A stretch of DNA of 64,000 bases from Ferruginibacter yonginensis (GTDB taxonomy: Bacteria; Bacteroidota; Bacteroidia; Chitinophagales; Chitinophagaceae): positions 1,364,001-1,428,000 of the forward strand of contig NZ_JBHSCZ010000001.1 in assembly GCF_042651465.1 (NCBI RefSeq). The letters are read 5' to 3'. The notes beneath the pieces are model-generated. The model searched no databases and was not told the DNA's origin. It saw nothing but the letters and a program-made list of their open reading frames with translations. How positions within the stretch are numbered: the stretch's first letter is position 1; each line of letters starts with the position of its first letter. Shown here piece by piece: positions 26,204 to 34,399 of the stretch. A program made the translations under genes and the position numbers.

Positions 26204-26945
26204 AATATTAAGTGGCAAACAAATAGTTGATAAAGAATTTATCAGTGTAGAAGGTATTAGCCAGCGCATGAAGGATAGCATTGGCGATATTGAAGATACT
26301 TTTAGCTGCTGTATTTGGGGCGATAGCTCCAACGGTAAAACAAGCTTCACCTTAGAGCTAGTTGCCAACCTGCAAGTGTTGGGCGATGTGTTATACTTAG
26401 GCTATGAGGAAGGGCATGGTAAAAGTTTTAAAAAAGGTTTAGAGCGTAGCTCTGTTGACCTTAATAAAATTAGTGTGGTTGACCATTGCGAATTTGATGA
26501 GCTGGTTGAAATACTCAACCGTAGGTTCTCAGCTAAAATAGTGGTTATTGATAGTATACAGTATAGCGACTTCACACTAAAAAATTACAAGCTCCTAAAA
26601 CGCCAGTTCATGTTTGGCAGGGCTAAAAATGCACGTAAAATTTTCATTTTCATAAGCCATGCTACTGGTAAAAAGCCTGATGGCACAGTTGCTGGTAAAA
26701 TTGCTTACGATGCCAATGTAAAAGTTTATGTAAAAAACTTTATAGCCTTTGTTGGCAGCAGGTTTGGCACTAAACAAAACTATGTCATTTATGAAGCTGG
26801 CGCACGTGATAGGTGGGGCGATAAGTACGATGATGTAACCTGTGTAATTGGCACTAAGAAAACTAAAAAAACAATCAAAAAACCTAAAGCAAAAACCAAT
26901 GCAAAAGCAATACCAACAGCAACGCCCAATGAGCCAAACGCATAA
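26196..26945 (+). CDS. Second phage ATPase, RecA/DnaB-fold
   Basis: This 249-residue protein has Walker A WGDSSNGKTSFTLEL (about residue 43) and Walker B KIVVIDSIQYS (about 112). A FISHATGKKPDGTVAGKI motif resembles the RadA/DnaB core. The C-terminal 30 residues are Lys/Ala-rich and probably disordered. It is not a MuB paralogue by motif. It overlaps the MuB-like gene by 8 bp, which implies coupled translation. It may load or remodel DNA complexes; the exact role is unknown. Confidence 0.7.
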   Translation: MAKILSGKQIVDKEFISVEGISQRMKDSIGDIEDTFSCCIWGDSSNGKTSFTLELVANLQVLGDVLYLGYEEGHGKSFKKGLERSSVDLNKISVVDHCEFDELVEILNRRFSAKIVVIDSIQYSDFTLKNYKLLKRQFMFGRAKNARKIFIFISHATGKKPDGTVAGKIAYDANVKVYVKNFIAFVGSRFGTKQNYVIYEAGARDRWGDKYDDVTCVIGTKKTKKTIKKPKAKTNAKAIPTATPNEPNA

Positions 26946-27267
26946 AGATGTATCGGGTTTTAAAAATATCATTAGCAGGGTTTGTTATAACACAAAAATT
27001 ACGGCAGATGCTTACCAAATGTTTTTTTTCGATTACGGCTGCAAGTTTATTGAGCATATTTATAAAGATGATTACATAAGCCAAATGAAAATACTTACTC
27101 AAGAAAAGCTTGGTTTTTGGAAGTGGTTTTTGATAAAGTATATAAAGCATGATGAAGACCTGCACAACTCAAATGTACCATACCGAAATTATATGCCTTG
27201 TAAAGAAATGTTTATTCACTCACTAAGGCTTGCCGATGATTTTGTTAAACACTTAAAAACCAAATAA
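26929..27267 (+). CDS. Hypothetical early phage protein
   Basis: The ATG at 26929 is chosen. A longer form would overlap the ATPase gene with a low-complexity Lys/Gln leader that is a shadow of its tail. The 112-residue product is helical and Lys/Tyr-rich, with no recognised domain. It overlaps the next start by one base. Confidence 0.55.
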   Translation: MSQTHKDVSGFKNIISRVCYNTKITADAYQMFFFDYGCKFIEHIYKDDYISQMKILTQEKLGFWKWFLIKYIKHDEDLHNSNVPYRNYMPCKEMFIHSLRLADDFVKHLKTK

Positions 27268-27587
27268 TGCAACAAACTAAATTAAAATTAACTATTTCAG
27301 CTCATTCTACTGTTGCCTTAGATTCTTTGATTGAAAAAGTGGTAAGCGACCCTTTGAATTATGATACTGATGCTGATAAGCTTCACATGGCTGCACTTAA
27401 TGAAATACTGTTCATTATAAAACCAAAGATTTGCTTTTTTGAACCAAAATATAAGCTCAAGCTTTCAGCTACTCAATGCTTTGCTTTAAGGCTATTATTC
27501 TTATACACTGACATTATTGGCGAACATTTCAAAAATGAAATGCTACAAATATGTAACACCATTCATCAATCATTTTCAAAAAACTAA
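27267..27587 (+). CDS. Hypothetical early phage protein
   Basis: This 106-residue, mostly helical protein has no recognised family. Its start overlaps the stop of the gene before it (TAATG), so it is translated as part of the early operon. Confidence 0.55.
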   Translation: MQQTKLKLTISAHSTVALDSLIEKVVSDPLNYDTDADKLHMAALNEILFIIKPKICFFEPKYKLKLSATQCFALRLLFLYTDIIGEHFKNEMLQICNTIHQSFSKN

Positions 27588-27590
27588 ACT

Positions 27591-27791
27591 ATGCAAGAGG
27601 TACACACATCATTCAACTGGCTCCTAAGTATTATCGATTCCAGCACAACACAATTTCACCAGCTCTGTGTTGATAAGCTCATTATGCAATTTTGGCTAAT
27701 GTATGCTGATAAGGATTTAGTTGTAGAACTGGAGCAAAAATCAAAACATCATTTTGAAAAACTAAACATAACACCCATTAATAATCACTAA
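27591..27791 (+). CDS. Hypothetical small early phage protein
   Basis: This 66-residue helical protein is unrecognised. It lies 3 bp after the previous gene and 9 bp before the DUF3164 gene, which supports it as a real operon member. Confidence 0.5.
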   Translation: MQEVHTSFNWLLSIIDSSTTQFHQLCVDKLIMQFWLMYADKDLVVELEQKSKHHFEKLNITPINNH

Positions 27792-27800
27792 AATAAGAAA

Positions 27801-28442
27801 ATGAAAAAAGTAAAATTCCACAACAGTAAAGATGCTATTTGGTGCAATGCCGATGGCGATAACGTACCTGTAAAATTTGTACCTAAAGCTGATAAGCAAA
27901 AAGAAGTGTTAGCTGCTAAAGTATATAAAGCTGCATTGGCTACTGAAGGTGCTATTGCTAGTGCCTTCAAAACTTTAAACGATGCATTTGCTGAGGTTGA
28001 TAAACTCATTAAAGAAGAGTTTGAATTGAAAGAAAAAAAGCGCAAGCCATCAAAAGGCAACTTCACATGGTTCAATTTCGATAGAAGCCTAAAAATTGAA
28101 CGTGAGGTAAACGAAATTGTAAAGTTTGACAATGCTTTAATGTCTGAAGCTTTAGAGCAGTTAAAAACCTATATCAATAACAGTATCGGCAGCGATTCAA
28201 ATGCACTTATTAATGGCTTAGTTACCAAAGCTTTTGCCAACACAAAGGGTATGATAGACCCGGGCAAAGTTTTTCAAATACTCAGCTATCAAGATAAAAT
28301 TAAAAACCAAAATTTTCAAAAGGCCTGCGAAATCATCAAAAAGGCACAGAGCATTGATAGAACCAAGCAGTACATACGGGTTTTTGAAAAAACTGAAACA
28401 GGCGAATACCGCCACATCAATTTAAACTTTAGCTCACTTTAA
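27801..28442 (+). CDS. DUF3164 family protein
   Basis: This 213-residue protein has the DUF3164 hallmark GNFTWFNFDRSLKIE near residue 90. A conserved C-terminal block follows (DPGKVFQILSYQDKI, then AQSIDRTKQYIRVFEK). The family is widespread in Mu-like phage early regions next to transposase genes. Its function is unknown, and the charged helical N-terminal half suggests nucleic-acid or protein contact. Confidence 0.85.
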   Translation: MKKVKFHNSKDAIWCNADGDNVPVKFVPKADKQKEVLAAKVYKAALATEGAIASAFKTLNDAFAEVDKLIKEEFELKEKKRKPSKGNFTWFNFDRSLKIEREVNEIVKFDNALMSEALEQLKTYINNSIGSDSNALINGLVTKAFANTKGMIDPGKVFQILSYQDKIKNQNFQKACEIIKKAQSIDRTKQYIRVFEKTETGEYRHINLNFSSL

Positions 28443-28453
28443 ATACTATTTAA

Positions 28454-28882
28454 ATGGCATTTAATCGTTACGCTGCTTTTTATGCAGCCTATAATAAAAC
28501 ACTAGCACAAGGCAACACTTTAACAAAACAAGAGGTGGTGCTTGATTTTACACAAAATAGAACCAAAAGCCTTCAAGATTTAGAAGATGATGAGCTGCAG
28601 CTATTAGTGAAACACCTTAACCAAAGTGCTGGTAGTTTTTATAAAAAACCAACTGAGCCTGCTGAGGTTGAAAAAGATAACCTACGTAAGGCAATTATTA
28701 GCCAATTCCATCAAATGTATCGCACACCTAGCAATGCAATTGCATGGGCTGAAAAGTATGGCGTAAATGGCTCAAAAAAGCGGTTTAACGATTATGATGC
28801 TAAGGAGCTAATGCTATTACTTCAAAATGCAAAAAAAGTTAAAGAAGATTGGCAAACAGCCATCAGTAAAAAAACATTTTAA
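28454..28882 (+). CDS. GemA/DUF1018-like early protein candidate
   Basis: This 142-residue protein has two parts that echo Mu GemA (gp16): SLQDLEDDELQLLVKHL near residue 37, then a C-terminal block with AIAWAEKYGVNGSKKRFNDY and a final leucine-rich helix. GemA modulates host gene expression and DNA topology. The resemblance is by pattern and position only. Confidence 0.45.
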   Translation: MAFNRYAAFYAAYNKTLAQGNTLTKQEVVLDFTQNRTKSLQDLEDDELQLLVKHLNQSAGSFYKKPTEPAEVEKDNLRKAIISQFHQMYRTPSNAIAWAEKYGVNGSKKRFNDYDAKELMLLLQNAKKVKEDWQTAISKKTF

Positions 28883-28884
28883 TT

Positions 28885-29319
28885 ATGGTAACTGGTAACA
28901 AAAAATACTTGTGGTCGGCTGATTCAATTGATGGCTCTATTTCATTTGTATTTAATGCTGAAGGTGTATTACTGCAGTACGATACAAGTGAGGCTAATAT
29001 GAACAGTGAGCAGTTAAAATACTTTGCAGAAAAACTACCACGAAGTTTGGTTGATTTAAAAGCCTTCAGTGCTAAAGTGAAAGGCAGCATTTTAAAAGAA
29101 GTAACGCCTGAGCCTGTAACGTTCGATTTGTTTTGGAATAGGTACAACGAAAAGGTACGCAGCTCCAAAAAAAAGGCACTCAAAATTTGGAATAAAATGA
29201 GCCCAAACGAGCAAAGCAAAGCCTTCATGTTTATAGCCAATTACGAACGTTCAATTAACGATGGCATCGCAAAAAAATATGCTGAAACTTACCTCAATGC
29301 TGAATTGTGGAACAACTAG
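28885..29319 (+). CDS. Hypothetical phage protein with replication-type C-terminal segment
   Basis: In this 144-residue protein, the C-terminal half (FDLFWNRYNEKVRSSKKKAL, then WNKMSPNEQSKAF) resembles the short helical segment at the end of many phage replication and DnaT/DnaD-like proteins. The N-terminal half is unrecognised. Spacing to the neighbours is 2 and 7 bp. Confidence 0.5.
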   Translation: MVTGNKKYLWSADSIDGSISFVFNAEGVLLQYDTSEANMNSEQLKYFAEKLPRSLVDLKAFSAKVKGSILKEVTPEPVTFDLFWNRYNEKVRSSKKKALKIWNKMSPNEQSKAFMFIANYERSINDGIAKKYAETYLNAELWNN

Positions 29320-29326
29320 ATAAAAC

Positions 29327-29845
29327 ATGCAACCAACCATTTTAACACCATTAAACGAGCTAACAAAAAAAGACCAGGTACTTGTAAATAAGTGGCTTGC
29401 CGAAATGAAAGAATTAAAGCTTAGTTACAACGATATGCTGAAGGTTTTTAGCTTGGTAGCTCAAAAATTAAACTACCTCAAATACAAATCACCAATGGAA
29501 AAAGTAATATATAGCAGTAACATGGGCTTAGGTATCATATGCGAAGATGATGAGCCACTACCAGTTAACAATACTCCTATAAATGTAGCTGGCGAAGTTT
29601 TAAACGTTGGTACTAAAACAACCATGAGTGGTTACTTCAAAAAGCCACTAGAGTATTGCGGCTTGCTAGCTGGTGAAGAGCTTGAAACTAATGTAATGGT
29701 GTTTCATATCGGCGACGTTCAAAACCTATTTAAAAAATTAAGGTATTACCAGTGTATTTATTGGGTTGAGCAAAATAGGCTGTTTGAAAAGTATACCGAA
29801 AGCTCAGGAAGAGATTACAAGTTTATAAACGGCATTTGGAAGTAG
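29327..29845 (+). CDS. Hypothetical early phage protein
   Basis: This 172-residue protein is unrecognised. Its N-terminal ~60 residues are helical, and its C-terminal part is a compact beta/aromatic region (FKKLRYYQCIYWVEQNRLFE). It belongs to the early operon by spacing. Confidence 0.55.
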   Translation: MQPTILTPLNELTKKDQVLVNKWLAEMKELKLSYNDMLKVFSLVAQKLNYLKYKSPMEKVIYSSNMGLGIICEDDEPLPVNNTPINVAGEVLNVGTKTTMSGYFKKPLEYCGLLAGEELETNVMVFHIGDVQNLFKKLRYYQCIYWVEQNRLFEKYTESSGRDYKFINGIWK

Positions 29846-29886
29846 TTTAAAAAAATCAACATTAACGGCATCAATAATACTTACTG

Positions 29887-30372
29887 ATGCACAAATACAA
29901 CATTATGGATGTTACAGGAAACGATAAAATAGTAATTAACATTATTTCATACGGTGAAAAAATCAAAGGCAGGTTAGAGGGTGGTTCTGTTGAAGCTAAA
30001 TCAATTATTATTAGGATTAATGGCAAAGTTGTTTATCGAAAATTGCACACTAATATTTTTTTAAATGATGGTAGTATTATAGATGCCTCTGTGAAAAATA
30101 TTGAATTGCTCAAATATGACAATAACATTAACGATAGACTTATAATGCCTATTGAAACAAAAGAAAGCACTTCAAATGGTGGTGTTTTAGATGATGATAA
30201 TGATGTTACACTTCGTTCACTAATTGATATGTGGTGTGTTAAAATACATGGCAATAACGATGAAGCATTAGAAAAAGCCAACAATATGTTTGAAGCTGCT
30301 CGTAAAGAGTTTTACAAAAACGAAAAGCCTTTATTCCCTCCTGATAGAATTGAAAAGCATTCATCAATATAA
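29887..30372 (+). CDS. Hypothetical early phage protein
   Basis: This 161-residue protein has an N-terminal beta-rich region (KIVINIISYGEKIKGRLEGG) and an acidic middle (DDDNDV). Its C-terminal helix is amphipathic. The start may instead be the ATG six codons on (MDVTGNDK). I do not recognise the family. Confidence 0.5.
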   Translation: MHKYNIMDVTGNDKIVINIISYGEKIKGRLEGGSVEAKSIIIRINGKVVYRKLHTNIFLNDGSIIDASVKNIELLKYDNNINDRLIMPIETKESTSNGGVLDDDNDVTLRSLIDMWCVKIHGNNDEALEKANNMFEAARKEFYKNEKPLFPPDRIEKHSSI

Positions 30373-30397
30373 CTATCATTTCAAAAATTACATAATT

Positions 30398-30643
30398 ATG
30401 ATAAGCACCGAACTAGTTACCAACAAGCTAAAATTAAATAAAAACAATCAGTGCAGGTTTACACAAGGTTATGTTAATGCTGTTGTTTGTATGATTGAAT
30501 TAGATAAAGTAAATACGTTAACAAGAGAGATTTTTCTTACAGGTATTGGTAATCAAACATTATACTCTTTAAAAAATAAAGGTGTAGATGAGCATGATTT
30601 ACAAGTGCTAAAAAGTAATTGGAAGGCTTTACATCAAAAGTAA
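30398..30643 (+). CDS. Hypothetical small early phage protein
   Basis: The ATG at 30398 is chosen because the longer frame overlaps the previous gene. The 81-residue helical product ends in a possible HTH-like stretch (LKNKGVDEHDLQVLKSNW). It is unrecognised. Confidence 0.5.
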   Translation: MISTELVTNKLKLNKNNQCRFTQGYVNAVVCMIELDKVNTLTREIFLTGIGNQTLYSLKNKGVDEHDLQVLKSNWKALHQK

Positions 30644-30664
30644 TAATCTAAAAAAATAACAACC

Positions 30665-30958
30665 ATGTGGAAAGTAACCGAACATAAACTGAGCAGGCAG
30701 GCGCAAGAGCTTAAAGTATCAATGCTGGTAAAACAAATGGCACAAAATACTTATGCAACTTATGCCGATGCATTTATTGAACAATTTAAAAGTCGCATCA
30801 ACGACATACCACGTAGCAATAACTACTCAGCTAATTTATTATATGAGTGTAAATGGGTTAACCATTACGCTGTTGAAGTTAACAAGCTCGATGTTGAAGG
30901 CAACTTTAAGTATAAAATGTTTACAGTTGAATTTGAAAATATTAAATCATCACTTTAA
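30665..30958 (+). CDS. Hypothetical small early phage protein
   Basis: This 97-residue protein has a helical N-terminus followed by beta strands (YSANLLYECKWVNHYAVEV). The family is not recognised. Confidence 0.5.
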   Translation: MWKVTEHKLSRQAQELKVSMLVKQMAQNTYATYADAFIEQFKSRINDIPRSNNYSANLLYECKWVNHYAVEVNKLDVEGNFKYKMFTVEFENIKSSL

Positions 30959-30969
30959 ACGAAAATGAA

Positions 30970-31185
30970 ATGAAACGTACACTATCAAGGATTGTATTAT
31001 GGCTTATAATGGCAGCTACTTTTATAATTTTTATAATAGAAATTATCATTAAGAATTGTATTTTTTTCTATAAAGTAATGGGTGTATTGGGAGTATTTTA
31101 CTATATAGGAATAGTAATATTTTTCTGTTTAGCAATGTGGCTATTTGTACTTATTCTCTCTTGGTTAGCTACTAATGCTGAATAA
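30970..31185 (+). CDS. Small two-helix membrane protein
   Basis: In 71 residues there are two membrane helices (about 8-30 and 38-66), with a Lys/Arg start that predicts both ends in the cytoplasm. It lies in the early region, far from the lysis cassette, so it could be an exclusion protein rather than a holin. No family is recognised. Confidence 0.5.
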   Translation: MKRTLSRIVLWLIMAATFIIFIIEIIIKNCIFFYKVMGVLGVFYYIGIVIFFCLAMWLFVLILSWLATNAE

Positions 31186-31234
31186 TTTTTTAGTAAAGCT
31201 CACAACAAATAATCAATCACAAAAAATTATTACA

Positions 31235-31588
31235 ATGGCAAGATTTACTGATAAAGATGCTCTTGAATTTAATATGCCTTTGCCACTTTTAAAAAAATGG
31301 GATAAGGTAATGAATGCTTTGTGGCATTTTCTAAGAGCGTATAAAAAAGTAGCAAAAGATGTTACTGTTGAAGCAGTGGATTATACAATCAAATATCAAA
31401 GAGGACAAGGCAAAAAGTTTACAATTGGAGTGAATTTTACCAATAAAAAATACTTAAGCCTTTTTGTAAAAATTGATGGTGATAACATTTTTGAAGCAAT
31501 TATTGATAAGATAGAAGCATTTAAAAATGAAGGCATAGTTAAAATAGTCGCTAATATTCTTCAGTACGCAGAAGACATTAAAAATTAA
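31235..31588 (+). CDS. Hypothetical early phage protein
   Basis: I use the ATG at 31235 (MARFTDKDALEF) rather than one 60 bp upstream, which would overlap the membrane-protein gene. The 117-residue product is a mixed alpha/beta protein of unknown family. Confidence 0.5.
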   Translation: MARFTDKDALEFNMPLPLLKKWDKVMNALWHFLRAYKKVAKDVTVEAVDYTIKYQRGQGKKFTIGVNFTNKKYLSLFVKIDGDNIFEAIIDKIEAFKNEGIVKIVANILQYAEDIKN

Positions 31589-31610
31589 TCAACCACAAAA
31601 AAATAAAGCT

Positions 31611-31823
31611 ATGATTAAAATATCAGACAATATCGGTGAAACAATTTTTGAAGGTAGTGTTGAAGATGCTATAAAGTTTTTTGAAGCAAAATCAGCAATA
31701 AAGGAAAAAGCAAAAGATAAAAACCTACGTGAATGGGCTACTGCAGCTTTTATGGCTCCATTTATTATTGCTTTTATGACAATCGTTTTTAAAATGATTG
31801 AATACATTTTAACCCTCATTTAA
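31611..31823 (+). CDS. Small single-pass membrane protein
   Basis: This 70-residue protein has a soluble N-terminal half (a small beta part, then a basic helix) and one C-terminal membrane helix (FMAPFIIAFMTIVFKMIEYIL). It is probably tail-anchored with its N-terminus in the cytoplasm. The function is unknown. Confidence 0.5.
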   Translation: MIKISDNIGETIFEGSVEDAIKFFEAKSAIKEKAKDKNLREWATAAFMAPFIIAFMTIVFKMIEYILTLI

Positions 31824-31825
31824 TT

Positions 31826-32164
31826 ATGAATACACAAGCTTTAAATACCAACGGTTTTGATAAACAACAATTGTTTCAAGAGCTTAAAAAAGCCATTGAA
31901 TTATTAAATGTGGCTTTCCAACAAGTTGCACAAGCTTTTAAAATAATGGCTACTCAAATACATAACAGGTTGAACTACTTAAGAAAAACAGCAAAGCTAA
32001 AACGCTCAAAAATGAAAATTAAAAAAATGCATAGTTGGTATAAACTTTGGTTGCGGCAAGAAAAAAACTATAAAAGAAACCACTCCTTAATAAGGCGCAT
32101 TTGTTGGTTTAACAAAAGTACCAACCTAACACATATACACCATAATCAAGATTTACCATTCTAA
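31826..32164 (+). CDS. Hypothetical basic early phage protein
   Basis: This 112-residue protein is strongly basic in its middle (RKTAKLKRSKMKIKKMHSW), with a helical N-terminus. It may bind nucleic acid, but no known domain is seen. It starts 2 bp after the previous gene. Confidence 0.5.
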   Translation: MNTQALNTNGFDKQQLFQELKKAIELLNVAFQQVAQAFKIMATQIHNRLNYLRKTAKLKRSKMKIKKMHSWYKLWLRQEKNYKRNHSLIRRICWFNKSTNLTHIHHNQDLPF

Positions 32165-32178
32165 AATAAATAATCACA

Positions 32179-32496
32179 ATGGATTTAAAATTTTCATTCA
32201 ACTGGAACAATAAGCTTGATTGTATAGCTTTCACTACTATAAGAATATTCAATCCAACATTACATACTGAAGGTAGAGCAGTTAATATTTTTTTGAAAGA
32301 AAAGCCTTTGGCAACTGGTGTAATTAAAAAAGTAAAGCCCTTCTTTTTAAAGGATTTAAATGATTACATCAGTTATCTCGATACTGGTTATGATGTTGAA
32401 AATTGTACAGCGGTATTACGCAATATGTATCAAAGCTTTGATTTCAACAACAAACAATTAGCCCTAATACTTATCGTAAAAAACAAAATAAAATGA
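32179..32496 (+). CDS. Hypothetical early phage protein
   Basis: This 105-residue mixed alpha/beta protein is unrecognised. It overlaps the next gene by 4 bp (ATGA), which supports both as coding. Confidence 0.5.
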   Translation: MDLKFSFNWNNKLDCIAFTTIRIFNPTLHTEGRAVNIFLKEKPLATGVIKKVKPFFLKDLNDYISYLDTGYDVENCTAVLRNMYQSFDFNNKQLALILIVKNKIK

Positions 32497-32732
32497 GCCA
32501 CCCAACATTCGCCAAAATTTTTAACCTTCCAATAGCACAAGTACTTATTACAAAAGAAGCTGCTGCTATTAATTACTTTTTTGTTGAACAAAAAACACAG
32601 TTTAATGATATATTATTTGAAACTTGTACGACCTTTACTGAAGAAAAAAAAGCCCTTGAATTTTTTGAAAGCTATAATGAAACCGATGCACAATCTTTTT
32701 GTAACCTCATACAAAATTTAGTACCGTTATAA
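32493..32732 (+). CDS. Hypothetical small phage protein, last of the early operon
   Basis: This 79-residue acidic helical protein is unrecognised. It is followed by an inverted repeat at 32738-32755 that could mark the end of the early transcript. Confidence 0.5.
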   Translation: MSHPTFAKIFNLPIAQVLITKEAAAINYFFVEQKTQFNDILFETCTTFTEEKKALEFFESYNETDAQSFCNLIQNLVPL

Positions 32733-32755
32733 AAAAACCCACTTAAAAAAGTGGG
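32731..32755. terminator. Hairpin at the end of the early operon
   Basis: CCCACTT (32738-32744) pairs with AAGTGGG (32749-32755). The T-run that would make it a strong terminator is on the minus strand (A-run at 32731-32737). On the plus strand it is only a hairpin followed by an AT-rich tract. It may stop antisense reading into the early operon as well as forward transcription. Confidence 0.55.
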
Positions 32756-32805
32756 CTACAATTATTTTATTGTTGTACTGGTAATACAAATATATAAAAT
32801 AATTT

Positions 32806-33030
32806 ATGAGCTACAGTCGTATCAACTATTTAAAAAAAGTAAAGCTAGTGTGTGAGTTGTACAACAAGCATAAAGTGCAAGATGTACCAAGCTCTATCAC
32901 CTTTCGTGATTACATCGAGCCTGTGCACCCCATGCACATAAAAACGTTTTACAAGTTTTTAGGCATCAACTACGAACGGGAGCTTAAAAAGTTAGAGCAA
33001 AAAAAACAACCGCAAATGGAAACGGTTTAA
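32806..33030 (+). CDS. Hypothetical small phage protein
   Basis: This 74-residue basic protein (SYSRINYLKKVKLVCELYNK) may be DNA-binding. It stands alone between the early-operon hairpin and the next promoter, a place often held by a middle or late regulator in Mu-like phages (Mor or C). I see no clear HTH, so the role is open. Confidence 0.5.
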   Translation: MSYSRINYLKKVKLVCELYNKHKVQDVPSSITFRDYIEPVHPMHIKTFYKFLGINYERELKKLEQKKQPQMETV

Positions 33031-33034
33031 CATA

Positions 33035-33042
33035 TATTTTTG
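33035..33042 (+). promoter_or_regulatory. TAnnTTTG -7 box upstream of the membrane-anchored protein gene
   Basis: TATTTTTG lies 20 nt before the ATG at 33063. No clear TTG is seen at the usual distance upstream, so this is a weaker match. Confidence 0.45.
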
Positions 33043-33062
33043 TAACAAATAAAAACTACAAT

Positions 33063-33845
33063 ATGAAAAAAGGTCTATTAATCGGATTAGCAATTTTAGT
33101 TGCACTTATTTTATTAGGTGTAATATTTGGCAAACGCCCAACCAGTACAAGTAAAGACTTATCAGCAAAGCTTTATCAAAATGATACCGAATTTAAAAAC
33201 GATTTAAAAGAGCTTACAACTCAATTTAAATTAAGTGAAAAACAAATTCAGTGCTTAGGCTTTTATATTTCATATAGGTCTAAAAATGACACTGCTTTAA
33301 AAACTATGACTTATGCAAGAATTATTGAAGCGGCTGACTCTTTATGTAAAACACGAAACGAAGACCTTTCAGCAAAAGAAAGTTTTAGTAACACAGCCGA
33401 TACATTAAACAATGCATTCGTAAAAACCAAATGGCTATATGATAGTTCAGTTGATAAAATGACATCAGATGTAACTTATACTGCAGTAATACAATCTAAT
33501 AGCGATATTCAACTACATAGCCCTTATGGTGCTACGCCAGTAAATATTATGATCAGGAAAAGGCGAAAAGAAACAGATGTTATTTTATCAATAAATGAAG
33601 GTCAGTTTTATGTTGAGTACAATTCGCCACAAGCTGTTTTAGTAAGGTTTGATGATGATAAAGCTTACCGATTAAATTATAGTGAGGCAGCTGATGGTAG
33701 TAGCAATTACATATTTTTAAATGCGCCTCAAAAATTTATAGCTCAAATTAAAAAATCTAAAAAGCTACTTATAGAAGCAGGATTTTATCAAGATGGTTTA
33801 AAACAAATAGATTTTGATATAGAAGGTTTGGTTTGGGATAAATAG
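33063..33845 (+). CDS. Membrane-anchored protein of unknown function (moron candidate)
   Basis: This 260-residue protein has an uncleaved N-terminal membrane helix (GLLIGLAILVALILLGVIF) and an extracytoplasmic domain. That domain has a helical first half and a beta-rich second half (DIQLHSPYGATPVNIMIRKR). It has its own -7 box and a strong terminator and sits between the early and head modules. Those are typical signs of a gene expressed in the lysogen. It may serve exclusion or surface change, but no family is recognised. Confidence 0.6.
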   Translation: MKKGLLIGLAILVALILLGVIFGKRPTSTSKDLSAKLYQNDTEFKNDLKELTTQFKLSEKQIQCLGFYISYRSKNDTALKTMTYARIIEAADSLCKTRNEDLSAKESFSNTADTLNNAFVKTKWLYDSSVDKMTSDVTYTAVIQSNSDIQLHSPYGATPVNIMIRKRRKETDVILSINEGQFYVEYNSPQAVLVRFDDDKAYRLNYSEAADGSSNYIFLNAPQKFIAQIKKSKKLLIEAGFYQDGLKQIDFDIEGLVWDK

Positions 33846-33864
33846 TGAATGGTTTAAAATGAAT

Positions 33865-33893
33865 ATGAGCTACAATTTGTAGCTCATTTTTTT
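33865..33893. terminator. Rho-independent terminator
   Basis: An 11-bp stem (33865-33875 with 33877-33887, centred on a single T) is followed on the plus strand by a T-run to 33893. It separates the convergent 33063 gene and the minus-strand head operon. Confidence 0.85.
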
Positions 33894-34398
33894 ATGTATC
33901 TAATCCAATACCATTATCAACTTCTAACTGCAGTGTTAACCCTGTAACTTCACCAGTGTTACTTTCAGCAATATCATTTACCACAAATTTGTATACTACT
34001 TTAAACTCTTGTATACCATCATCACGTTTAATGCGTTGCCATCTGCTCCTTACCAACCTACCACACCTGCTAGTTAAGTTATAGTGGTGTAAAGCATCAT
34101 GCAAGCTCTTTATATACCCATGTATGGCATAGGCTTGTTGTTTTTGTGGCAATGGAGCTTTACCACTGGTATTAGTGAGCTTTTGCGCTGCAACAGTCAG
34201 TACCAATTCAGCATCGCCTTGTTGCGCTTTATTTTGCTTGCTTGCCCATACTACAGCAGGTATATCAATTAGGCAGCATGGAAATTTTACAGGAAATTGG
34301 TTAGTGTAATAATCCAACTGCCCCCAATCTTCATCTACATGCAACACAGGCACTTTTTGCATAATGTAGTTTTGTGCCGCTAATAATTCTTCTGTCAT
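33892..34398 (-). CDS. Phage head-tail/tail-terminator-type protein candidate
   Basis: I use the ATG at 34398, which overlaps the stop of the upstream gene. The 168-residue product reads like the small proteins that follow virion morphogenesis genes in Mu-like phages (LHVDEDWGQLDYYTNQFPVKF, then a conserved C-terminal YKFVVND). I infer a tail terminator or head-completion role from order and size. It is the last gene of the minus-strand head operon. Confidence 0.5.
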   Translation of the reverse strand: MTEELLAAQNYIMQKVPVLHVDEDWGQLDYYTNQFPVKFPCCLIDIPAVVWASKQNKAQQGDAELVLTVAAQKLTNTSGKAPLPQKQQAYAIHGYIKSLHDALHHYNLTSRCGRLVRSRWQRIKRDDGIQEFKVVYKFVVNDIAESNTGEVTGLTLQLEVDNGIGLDT

Positions 34399-34399
34399 A

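Noticed and set aside
26848..26928. Longer N-terminus for the 26929 gene
   Set aside because: The added residues are a low-complexity shadow of the ATPase's Lys-rich tail in another frame.
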